Assembly: GCA_008501825.1 (NCBI GenBank)
Contig: QQUA01000025.1
Coordinates: forward strand, 1-63,799
Direction of reading: 5' to 3'
DNA from: Planctomycetota bacterium
GTDB taxonomy: Bacteria > Planctomycetota > UBA1135
Length of the DNA: 63,799 nucleotides
The translations under genes and the position numbers were made by a program. Positions within the stretch are counted from its first letter, which is position 1; each line of letters starts with the position of its first letter. The notes beneath the pieces were generated by a model. It made no database searches. It was not told the origin of the DNA and worked only from the letters and a program-made list of their open reading frames with translations. This document shows positions 16,746 to 24,466 of the stretch, piece by piece.

Positions 16746-18038
16746 ATGAAAGCTCCCTGGACGTGCTTCGGGCTCGCGTTGTGTCTTTCCAGCGCGGCCG
16801 CTCAAACCCCTCAAATTTCCCCCGGCCCTTCAGGAGGTCAACCTGCAAGTGGTCATTTAATCACCGCCGACGCTTTAATTGATCAAGCCAATCCAGCTGC
16901 TTCCATCAGTGCCTCCTCGACGCCGACGGTGGGAATGCTTTACCCGCTTGGAAGCGATTGGTTTATCAGCACCGGTGGCCAGGTCGGAATCGGAACCATG
17001 ACTCCGGCAAGCGCCTTGGACGTCGTCGGTCAAATTCGGGGATCGGATCAAGTTGCCTTTGGCAACGATGCCGATTTCAGTGGTTACTACGAACGGATTT
17101 TCGATTTTTCTCATACCATTACCGACTTCACCAGTTCGTCTGCCTGGGGCTGGCAACCGTTTCGTTCCATCATTTCCGTCGACCCCACCCTCGACTTAAC
17201 CGGCGCCACCGGCCGATGGATTTACGGCCATGAACTGGAAGCTGGAGTCAAGTCCGGCAATCCTTACGATGTCGAATACGTGGCCGGCACCTACAACTTG
17301 GCGTCGCATCAAGGAACGGGGAAAGTCAATAATTTACTGGGCGCTCTCGGCGCCGCCTGGGCCACCGGCGACGTTCTTTTTGCGGGAGGCTTAACCGGCA
17401 TTGCCCAAGCCGCCGACGATGCCATCGTCGACTACAACGTCGGTGTGGACGTCATCACTGGACATACTGGAAGTACCGGCTCGGTGATGAATAATTACGG
17501 TATTCGCATCAATACTCCTTGGACCACAAGTCCGCTGATGGAAAACTTTGGCCTGTACATTCATGATCAAAATGTCGGCACCAACAATAGCTATGCCATC
17601 TACTCCAACGGAGGAGATTCCTACTTCGCCGGCAACGTCGGCATCGGCACCGATCAGCCGACCGCGGCCTTGCACGTGGACGGTGATTTCGTAGCCACCG
17701 GTACCAAGAACTTCGTCCAAAATCACCCGGAAGATCCTTCCAAGGAAATTCACTTCGTTTGCCTGGAAGGCAATGAGGCGGGCACCTATTTCCGCGGAAC
17801 TTCTACTTTGGTAGACGGCAAGGCGGTGATTCCGGTCCCGGAAGAATTCAGCATGGTTTCGGAATCGGAAGGCCTCACCGTTCAGGTGACCGCCATGGGT
17901 CCTGGCGCCGGCCTTTGGGTTGAGTCTGTGGACTTGAATCAAATCGTCGTCCGCGGCGAGAAAGACGTGAAGTTCTCCTACTTCGCCAATGGTGTCCGCG
18001 CCGGCTACGCCGATTTCCAGTCGCTCCGGTCAAAGTAA
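16746..18038 (+). CDS. Exported tail-fibre-like repeat protein
   Basis: A 430-residue protein with an N-terminal signal peptide (first ~20 residues, cleaved near AAAQT). Two copies of the phage tail-fibre-type beta motif are present: GGQVGIGTMTPASALDVVGQ near residue 77 and GNVGIGTDQPTAALHVDGDF near residue 297. The region between is Gly/Thr/Asn-rich and predicted beta-strand; the end (DPSKEIHFVCLEGNEAGTYF and following) is a compact domain resembling those placed before chaperone-like fibre tips. Such proteins are usually trimeric surface or secreted adhesin-like fibres; that is family knowledge and not proven here. No phage genes are nearby. It is monocistronic, with terminators on both sides. 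Confidence 0.7.
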   Translation: MKAPWTCFGLALCLSSAAAQTPQISPGPSGGQPASGHLITADALIDQANPAASISASSTPTVGMLYPLGSDWFISTGGQVGIGTMTPASALDVVGQIRGSDQVAFGNDADFSGYYERIFDFSHTITDFTSSSAWGWQPFRSIISVDPTLDLTGATGRWIYGHELEAGVKSGNPYDVEYVAGTYNLASHQGTGKVNNLLGALGAAWATGDVLFAGGLTGIAQAADDAIVDYNVGVDVITGHTGSTGSVMNNYGIRINTPWTTSPLMENFGLYIHDQNVGTNNSYAIYSNGGDSYFAGNVGIGTDQPTAALHVDGDFVATGTKNFVQNHPEDPSKEIHFVCLEGNEAGTYFRGTSTLVDGKAVIPVPEEFSMVSESEGLTVQVTAMGPGAGLWVESVDLNQIVVRGEKDVKFSYFANGVRAGYADFQSLRSK

Positions 18039-18056
18039 AACACGCCTTGCAGCTTG

Positions 18057-18088
18057 GCGCCCGGAGGAATTCTTCCGGGCGCTTTGCT
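18057..18088 (+). terminator. Rho-independent terminator after the fibre-like gene
   Basis: An 11-bp stem, 18057-18067 with 18072-18082 (one G-T pair), has the core gcgcccgga / ttccgggcgc and is followed by a T-rich run. It sits between convergent genes and may serve both strands. Confidence 0.8.
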
Positions 18089-18099
18089 TTGCGGCTGAG

Positions 18100-18711
18100 T
18101 TACGTAAAAACTACCGTGGAAGAACGTGGAATGATCAATCCAAGGGAAAATTCCGCTCGAAAAGCCCTTCCCCCCTCCGATAATTCCAGTTCCTCCACCC
18201 AAGGCAGTCCATCCTCCCTTATCAGAGGAAATTCATGGCAACATTCCTCCACATTGTGGACATTGATCCAATAGCAAGGAGAGCCAGGTAACTCAGTTAA
18301 CTTGCTGGAGTCATAAGTTTCTAATCGGACTAAAAAATCTTTTGGATCTTTTAGATCCCTCCAATCCTGGGAAAAATCACTCAGCCTTTGCTCAATTTGC
18401 GCCAAAATCTTTTCCATAGAAACTCTCTTAACTCCCCCTTGCATCGTGGAAGAAGATTCCAATTCAATCTGCCCTAAATAACCATAATTTGTCACACTGG
18501 ATTGTTTAGGTTTTTTTGCTATTTTCAGGTACTCCCTTGCAAGCTCGACTGCTTCTCGGGCTGGCTCATTCACAGCTTCACTAAAGCGAAATAAATTGAG
18601 TCCCTTTGCCATGTATTCCTGGGGAAGAATTACTCGAATCGAAATCAGCAGCTCTCCCATCAAAGGAATGGTTTTTTCAATTCTTTTCGGTTGTCCGTTC
18701 ATGAGATTCAC
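18100..18711 (-). CDS. Protein of unknown function coupled to the kinase-FGE gene
   Basis: A 203-residue soluble protein without a signal peptide or membrane segment. It has a basic N-terminus, a helical middle (SEAVNEPAREAVELAREYLK, MEKILAQIEQRLSDFSQDW) and a C-terminal beta-rich part with CYWINVHNVEECCHEF. I recognise no family. The start ATG overlaps the kinase stop codon by 4 bp (ATGA at 18708-18711), so it is translationally coupled as the third gene of the sigma-kinase operon. By context it could be a substrate, adaptor or modulator of the kinase. A start at the second ATG (three codons in) is equally possible. Confidence 0.7.
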   Translation of the reverse strand: MNLMNGQPKRIEKTIPLMGELLISIRVILPQEYMAKGLNLFRFSEAVNEPAREAVELAREYLKIAKKPKQSSVTNYGYLGQIELESSSTMQGGVKRVSMEKILAQIEQRLSDFSQDWRDLKDPKDFLVRLETYDSSKLTELPGSPCYWINVHNVEECCHEFPLIREDGLPWVEELELSEGGRAFRAEFSLGLIIPRSSTVVFT

Positions 18712-20945
18712 CTTTTCCCAGCCCCTCTAACACACCGAAAGCCCACATCGTGGGTTCGGAACCTCGACAATTGAACCTTTCTCCTAAAAATAATTTCAGA
18801 AGAGGGATTCGACCACTCGGTGGTGTAGGATCCACCTATTATTACATTGAAATCACTAAAAATTTCTAGCTCCTCTCCGTTCCAACGCCTCGGGATTGTT
18901 GAAGTGGACTCCCATATATTCCCGAAAACTGCCGCCAATGGCAGCTCTTCTGGTTTCAATCCCAGCGGAATCGATGGCACCGGTCGGATCACTTGTTTTA
19001 TAAATTGCCTTTCCTCCTCTTTAGTAAAATTCATTCCGAAAACTGGAGTCAACTCTGTTTTCAGGTTGCAAGTTTGAACGAAGTCTTCTACAGACATTGC
19101 CTGTGCTCTAGGCCAAATTCCACATACCTGGAGAAACCTGAGCCACTCCGCCTCGGTTGGCAATCGGCAATTCCTCCAGTAAGCAAAGTCCTTCATGTTG
19201 CGCAAGCTAATCTTCGTAACCGGTAAATCATTCGGCTCTTGGACCATAGGCGGCATCGCCCTCGGAAGTTTAGTCAGTCGAACGAAATCCAAATAATCCC
19301 CCACTGTAACTGGCCTTGGGTCAATATAGAACCCCTTCACGTACTCCTCCCACTCTTTATGCACACCGCCATGTTCGTTTTCAATGTAGAGCCGAACAAA
19401 TCCCCCTGGAACGAAAACCATTCGATCATTCATCTGCATTCCCTCCAAATCCAAATTGGGATAAACCGGCACATTGGCATCTCCCCTAAGCGTGGAAACG
19501 GTCCCCTCCCGTAAAACCCCTTCGTTATTTTGAACTTGAAATCGATATTGCCCGGAATCCAGCCGATGGCTTTTCCTTGCATTGCCCAGATTCCGCCAGG
19601 AACCCGTCGGTGTTCCGGTTTCCAAATCGATCTTCCTCACTGATATAGTTGGATGATTGGACTTCCAATCCAAAGAAACTACAGGAAGATCCGCCTTGGG
19701 AGAAGCCTCAAGAGGAGGCTGAAAAGCGGAGCGCAGAGCGATGGAAGCAAAGCTCAATGCGACAACCAGAGCAGCAACCGATCTTCGTCGCCACAAGTGG
19801 TTCATGAGTCGAAGCACTTTCGGCGGATTCTTGGCCAGCGGCAGCCGCCCCTCCAAATAACGACCGAGATCCTCGGCAAATTCCTTGGCAGAACCGTACC
19901 TCCGACTTCCCTTCCGGTTCATGGCTTTGAAACAAATTGCCTCCAAGGGCTTAGGAACTCTTGGATTCAGAGCGCGAGCCGTCGGTGGATCAAAGGATTG
20001 AACTCGCTTCAGGGTTTCCTGGAGATTCTCCTTCAGAAAAGGCTGCTCCCCGGTAAGCACTTCATACAGAGTGACGCCAAGGGAGTAAACATCGGATACC
20101 GCTCGAACTTCGGCGTTGTTCAAGTTGGCTTGTTCCGGGCTCATATAAGCCGGAGTCCCTCGAAACTGTCCCAGCAGAGTCGAAGATGGCTGGTCCATTC
20201 GCCGAGCCAATCCAAAATCTACTAACTTCGGAACACCTCTAGCACTTAGCAGGATATTCGCCGGCTTAACGTCTCGATGGATGATCCTACGTGAATGTGC
20301 ATGATGCAAGGCTTGGGCAAGCTCTTGAAATACCACTGCAACCGTCTCATAGAAATTCCGGTTCTCCCGCCGCATTCTTCTACGAATCAGGGATTCAGAG
20401 GCCAGCTCAAGTTGTTTTGGCTTGAGGTAACGCAACTCGTCGAACAGGCTGTGGCCCTCAACGTACTCCATCACCAAATAAGGAATCCCTTCCTCCTCAT
20501 CACAAGTCAATACTTGGACGATGTTGGGATGCTGGAGCTTGGCGGCATGAATGGCTTCGCGATGAAAGCGAAGGGTTCTTCGGGCATCGGAAACTCTAGA
20601 TGAAGTCAAGAGCTTGATTGCAACCAATCGGTCCAAGCTCCGCTGCCTGGCAAGAAACACCTCGCCGTGAGCTCCTCTACCCAAGAGTTCACCAATTTCA
20701 AAGTCGCCCAAGGTCTCAGGGGCGGAAAACTCCTCCGGCTTTGTTTCTCCTACTTGGCTTTCCACGGGATCAATTTCCAAAAAATCTGATTTTTCCAAAC
20801 CAGCCTGAAATAGCCGCCGAAGCTCATCAGCAAACGCGGAATCCTGCCCGAACTCTTGCTGTATCCACAGCTCGCGCTGCTCCGAGCTCATATGCTGACC
20901 TCGCTCGAATGCCTTTTGGAGTCTTTCCAGCTTGGAATTATCCAT
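18708..20945 (-). CDS. Ser/Thr protein kinase fused to an FGE/SUMF1-like domain
   Basis: A 745-residue membrane protein. The N-terminal helices lead to a Hanks-type kinase domain: glycine loop LGRGAHGEVFLA, ATP Lys in VAIKLL, catalytic loop HRDVKPANILL, DFG in KLVDFGLARR and GTPAYMSPEQ. A hydrophobic segment (SVAALVVALSFASIALRSAF) at about residue 390 follows. The C-terminal 250 residues are a formylglycine-generating-enzyme-like domain (MVFVPGGFVRLY, YIDPRPVTVGDYLDF, RLPTEAEWLRF, GFRCVRG), as in many planctomycete and actinobacterial kinases; here it is probably a binding domain on the far side of the membrane. ATG 20945 overlaps the sigma stop as ATGGATAA; 20957 is an alternative. The sigma partner suggests signalling to transcription. 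Confidence 0.92.
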   Translation of the reverse strand: MDNSKLERLQKAFERGQHMSSEQRELWIQQEFGQDSAFADELRRLFQAGLEKSDFLEIDPVESQVGETKPEEFSAPETLGDFEIGELLGRGAHGEVFLARQRSLDRLVAIKLLTSSRVSDARRTLRFHREAIHAAKLQHPNIVQVLTCDEEEGIPYLVMEYVEGHSLFDELRYLKPKQLELASESLIRRRMRRENRNFYETVAVVFQELAQALHHAHSRRIIHRDVKPANILLSARGVPKLVDFGLARRMDQPSSTLLGQFRGTPAYMSPEQANLNNAEVRAVSDVYSLGVTLYEVLTGEQPFLKENLQETLKRVQSFDPPTARALNPRVPKPLEAICFKAMNRKGSRRYGSAKEFAEDLGRYLEGRLPLAKNPPKVLRLMNHLWRRRSVAALVVALSFASIALRSAFQPPLEASPKADLPVVSLDWKSNHPTISVRKIDLETGTPTGSWRNLGNARKSHRLDSGQYRFQVQNNEGVLREGTVSTLRGDANVPVYPNLDLEGMQMNDRMVFVPGGFVRLYIENEHGGVHKEWEEYVKGFYIDPRPVTVGDYLDFVRLTKLPRAMPPMVQEPNDLPVTKISLRNMKDFAYWRNCRLPTEAEWLRFLQVCGIWPRAQAMSVEDFVQTCNLKTELTPVFGMNFTKEEERQFIKQVIRPVPSIPLGLKPEELPLAAVFGNIWESTSTIPRRWNGEELEIFSDFNVIIGGSYTTEWSNPSSEIIFRRKVQLSRFRTHDVGFRCVRGAGKR

Positions 20946-21462
20946 AAAGTCGCCCATACAGCCAATTTTTTGCAAAAGCCCAGTCCCGAGCGACCGTACG
21001 CACCGCAAGGTCTAAAATTTCAGCGATCTCCTCCTCAGAAAAACGGAAGAAGAATCGAAGCTCCACGACCTTGGCCATTCGAGGGTAGGCACTCTCCAAC
21101 TCTTCCAGGGCCTCGTTCAGCGCAATCAAGTCCACGTTCTGCCGGTGGACCCCGCACATAAACTCATCCAGAGAACTGGTATTTTGGCCCCCTCCCCGTT
21201 TCAAGGCCTGTTTTGACCTGAAGTAGTCCATTAACAGGTTGCGCATCGCGCAAGCCGCCAAATTCAAAAGGTCTTCGGGATTATCCCACTTCCGTTCCTT
21301 TCCCTTGGCCAGGCGGAGAAAAACCTCGTGAACCAGATCGGTCGGCTGCAAAGTGATTCCGACATTGCGACGTCCCGAAATCCGTCTGGCCAAACGACGA
21401 AGTTCTTGGTAAAGCTCCTCTGGTTTCAAGGAGTCGGTTTCGGCAGCAGAAGAGTCGATCAT
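20938..21462 (-). CDS. ECF-like sigma factor of the planctomycete/acidobacterial type
   Basis: A 174-residue sigma-70 family protein of the subfamily whose hallmark is LQPTDLVHEVFLRLAKGK in region 2, then KRGGGQN, and VVELRFFFRFSEEEIAEILD then TVARDWAFAKNWL in region 4. That subfamily is abundant in Planctomycetota and Acidobacteriota and is often next to a Ser/Thr kinase, as here. It lacks an adjacent anti-sigma gene, so control by phosphorylation from the coupled kinase is a reasonable inference. It starts at ATG 21462. The kinase start overlaps its stop codon. A 286-bp divergent region separates it from the exported protein gene at 21749. Confidence 0.93.
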   Translation of the reverse strand: MIDSSAAETDSLKPEELYQELRRLARRISGRRNVGITLQPTDLVHEVFLRLAKGKERKWDNPEDLLNLAACAMRNLLMDYFRSKQALKRGGGQNTSSLDEFMCGVHRQNVDLIALNEALEELESAYPRMAKVVELRFFFRFSEEEIAEILDLAVRTVARDWAFAKNWLYGRLYG

Positions 21463-21748
21463 GGGTCGTCAAAGGGAATTTCAAACTAGAAGTCGATCTT
21501 CCCTAAGTCCTTTGGAAACAAAAACGAAGAATTGGGAGAAAGATGACAGGCCAATCGAATATTTTTGCGCCTACACCCTCAACGACCTGTAAATGTGGGA
21601 TCGGAGGCACGGCTAAGGCTCGAATATCCAATTGTCAAAGTCGATTTCCGCCTCACATGTCACAAAGATGCTCGCAAGATCATGAAATTCTCCTCCGACT
21701 GGTTACCTGCCCCGGGATTCCCCACTAGCAAAGCGCCGGAGGTACATC

Positions 21749-23356
21749 TTGCTGCAACTCGTCAGTCTCGCCTTGTTCTGGAATCCCATGTTGGCGGCGA
21801 CTCCTGAGGCCCTAGCTCAGGAACCGGAAACGACTTACCAAAGCATTCGGACTCTGGTCGAAGCCCCCGCCAGGGCGATTTCCACACCTTGCCCCGCTGC
21901 TCGCCCCTACTGGGGCATGTACGGGGAAATGTCCATGCGCCTCGGTTGGGAAGAAAATTTCCTCTTCCCCGAAAAAGAGCGCACTTTGGAAGAAGAGCAG
22001 TACGAAGCCCTGCTCAACGCCTTTGACGGCGCTTCTGAAGACCTGAATCAACGCTTGCAAACCATTCTGCCCGGCTTCGTTCAATTGAATTACCGTCTCA
22101 AACTGGTGGACGGTAATGATCACACGCTACTTCTGGAGGGTGGTGAGCCCATCCCCTGCAGTACCGTCCGAGTGTTCGGTGAACACGAACGACGCATGGC
22201 CTTGGTCGATTTCGACGTGGAAATTGCCCAAGCCTCCTTTATTGCCGATCCAATTACTGTCCCGATTGTGACCGGGACCACTTTGGCGATTCAAATCGAC
22301 CCGGTACCTGACGGAAACTATCAAGTTCAAATGGTGGCTCGCCATTCCGAAGAAGGTCGCAATACGCCCTTGCCCTTGGGTTACACCGCGATGGAAGGCT
22401 CTTCTCGAAATCCGGTGCAATTTGAAGAGGCCGGCACTGTAATTCACATGAAACCGGGAGTTGCGACCGCCCTCCGGCTGCCCGCCCGTGGAGGCCGCCA
22501 CATGGAGCTGGACCTGGAAATCCAAGGAGGCCCGGGCCAACAAACCGACGCCAACTTGGTTTACCTGCCGACTCTGGCCCATCCTCCGGCTGGTTTCTTG
22601 ACTCCAGCCCCCATGGGAATCCACATTCCCGATGAGATCAGCGAATGGGAGGAGCAAGAAGACCCGGAACTGCCCGGCATGGAAGAAGCCGCCGAGCAAG
22701 TTCTGCAGTCCGATGACCTTTGGGAATCGGTGGCGGAAATCTTCCAGAACGGTTTGATGCTGGTTCGGGGACGGCACGCCCCCGAAGTTCGGGACGGTTT
22801 GCGCGCCGAGGCGATTCGCCGCAGCAAAGCTTGCCAATTCCAAATGGAGCTGGTGCTCATTCAAGAAGACAAAGAGCAAATGCTCGGCACCTTCAAGGCT
22901 CCGATTCTCTACGGAGTTCCGACCGCCTTCAGTGCCGGCAAGGTGCAGGAATCGGTCATCGATTGGGACGTGGAAGTCGCTCAGGGTTCCCGAGTCGCCG
23001 ACCCCTTGTTCACCTTGGTTCAAGAAGGATTGCAAGGGAGCTTCACCGTCAAGCCGGACGCCAAGGGCAATCCCGCCTACCTGGATCTGAGCCTGGAATT
23101 TTCCACTCTCCAAGGATTCCGGCAACACGAGATCATCCTGGATCACGCCATCGGTCCGTTTGAGGGTGAAATCGACTTGCCCTACCAACCCCAAGACAAA
23201 GTCATGGTGGAGGAACCCAGCATTCGCACCATGGACCTGGAGGATCTGTACCCCCTTCAGGGAGATCACAACGGCTGGCATTTGCGCCTCCGCCGCTCTA
23301 CCACCTCGTTGTTCGGCAAAGGTTCGCAACTGGAAGTGCGAGTCTCCGCCAAATAA
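21749..23356 (+). CDS. Exported protein with an internally duplicated beta domain
   Basis: A 535-residue exported protein of unknown function with a signal peptide at residues 1-23. The start is TTG at 21749, supported by the Shine-Dalgarno GGAGG seven bases before it. The protein holds two diverged copies of one unit: the first has VDFDVEIAQASFIADPITV (about residue 150) and the second IDWDVEVAQGSRVADPLFTL (about residue 405), each followed by a strand-rich segment. An acidic linker (EWEEQEDPELPGMEEAAEQV) separates the halves. No catalytic motif is visible. The repeated D-x-D-V-E-x-A-Q...A-D-P core may be a conserved fold of planctomycete exported proteins. A strong terminator follows at 23376. 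Confidence 0.7.
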   Translation: MLQLVSLALFWNPMLAATPEALAQEPETTYQSIRTLVEAPARAISTPCPAARPYWGMYGEMSMRLGWEENFLFPEKERTLEEEQYEALLNAFDGASEDLNQRLQTILPGFVQLNYRLKLVDGNDHTLLLEGGEPIPCSTVRVFGEHERRMALVDFDVEIAQASFIADPITVPIVTGTTLAIQIDPVPDGNYQVQMVARHSEEGRNTPLPLGYTAMEGSSRNPVQFEEAGTVIHMKPGVATALRLPARGGRHMELDLEIQGGPGQQTDANLVYLPTLAHPPAGFLTPAPMGIHIPDEISEWEEQEDPELPGMEEAAEQVLQSDDLWESVAEIFQNGLMLVRGRHAPEVRDGLRAEAIRRSKACQFQMELVLIQEDKEQMLGTFKAPILYGVPTAFSAGKVQESVIDWDVEVAQGSRVADPLFTLVQEGLQGSFTVKPDAKGNPAYLDLSLEFSTLQGFRQHEIILDHAIGPFEGEIDLPYQPQDKVMVEEPSIRTMDLEDLYPLQGDHNGWHLRLRRSTTSLFGKGSQLEVRVSAK

Positions 23357-23375
23357 ATTCGAATTCGTCCGTCAG

Positions 23376-23410
23376 GCGGCCTGGAAGGAAGCTTCCGGGC
23401 CGCTTACATT
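23376..23410 (+). terminator. Rho-independent terminator upstream of hemH
   Basis: A 12-bp stem with one G-T pair, gcggcctggaag (23376-23387) / cttccgggccgc (23392-23403), has a 4-base loop and a short T-rich tail. It ends the exported-protein transcript 10-15 bases before hemH, so hemH may need its own promoter or rely on read-through. Confidence 0.75.
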
Positions 23411-23419
23411 TTGACTGCC

Positions 23420-24466
23420 ATGGACGCACCGCCTGGAGTCCTGTTGGTCAATCTTGGCTCTCCCGAGGCTCCTCGCCCCGGAGAGGTTCGGGCTTATTTG
23501 CGCGAATTTCTGTCCGACCCCAGGGTTTTGGATATGCCGGCCTTTCCGCGCTGGCTATTGCTAAACGCAGTCATCTTGCCAAAACGTCCGGCAGAATCGG
23601 CCAAAGCCTACGCCAGCATTTGGGGCCAGGCAAAGCGCATGAACGGTTCCCCTCTTTTGGAGCACAGTGCGGCTTTAGCCGAGGCAGTACAAAAAGAAGT
23701 CGCCCCTTGGCCACTTCGTTTGGCCATGCGCTACGGCCGACCGACCATCGCCCAGGCACTGGGCGAATTACAAGCCGAAGGCTGTCAGGAAATTTTGGTA
23801 CTTCCTCTTTATCCCCAATACGCTTCCAGCAGCACTGGAACCGCCGTGCAAGCGGTATATGAGCAAGCGGGAAAAATGTGGAATACGCCGTTTTTAAACA
23901 TCGTGCCGCCATTTTTCCGGCATCCGGCCTTTATCGAAGCCTGTTTGCAGGTCGCTCGCCCTGAATTACAAAGCTTTCATCCGGACTTCGTCGTCATGAG
24001 CTTTCACGGCCTGCCGGAACGACACTTAAGCAAAGGCGACCCGGCCAAGCGATGTCGTTTCGATCAGGATTGTTGCGCCGAGCTCCAAGCCGGCAACGCT
24101 CATTGTTATCGGGCTCAATGTTTTGAAACTGCACGGTTGCTGGCAAGTGGTTTGGAGCTTCCTCCCGACCGCTGGAGTGTGGCCTTTCAAAGCCGCCTGG
24201 GACGAACCCCATGGATTCGCCCTTTTTTCGACCAGGAAATCGCTCGCCTGGGAAATCAGGGGATTCAGAAATTGGCCGTTTTAGAGCCTTCCTTTGTCGC
24301 CGACTGCCTGGAAACTTTGGAGGAAGTCGGGATCCGCGGAGCGGAAAGTTTTCGCCAAGCCGGAGGCAAAGAATTACGGTTGATTCCTTCCCTGAACGAC
24401 CACCCTTCTTGGGTGCAGGCGGTCAAGACTCTGCTACAGGAAAGCGCCGGGCATCGGCATTCTTGA
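23420..24466 (+). CDS. hemH: Ferrochelatase
   Basis: A 348-residue enzyme that inserts Fe2+ into a porphyrin near the end of haem synthesis. Family motifs are VLLVNLGSPEAPRPGEVRAY at the N-terminus, MNGSPLLEHSAALAEAVQ, FVVMSFHGLPERHLSKGDP with the catalytic His, and PSFVADCLETLEEVG with the acidic Glu. A Cys-rich insert (CRFDQDCC...CYRAQC) follows the His motif, as in a ferrochelatase subgroup that may carry an iron-sulfur cluster; that is inferred. ATG 23420 is preferred over TTG 23411. No other haem gene is adjacent. The 3' end overlaps the convergent oxidoreductase gene by 44 bp. Confidence 0.95.
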   Translation: MDAPPGVLLVNLGSPEAPRPGEVRAYLREFLSDPRVLDMPAFPRWLLLNAVILPKRPAESAKAYASIWGQAKRMNGSPLLEHSAALAEAVQKEVAPWPLRLAMRYGRPTIAQALGELQAEGCQEILVLPLYPQYASSSTGTAVQAVYEQAGKMWNTPFLNIVPPFFRHPAFIEACLQVARPELQSFHPDFVVMSFHGLPERHLSKGDPAKRCRFDQDCCAELQAGNAHCYRAQCFETARLLASGLELPPDRWSVAFQSRLGRTPWIRPFFDQEIARLGNQGIQKLAVLEPSFVADCLETLEEVGIRGAESFRQAGGKELRLIPSLNDHPSWVQAVKTLLQESAGHRHS

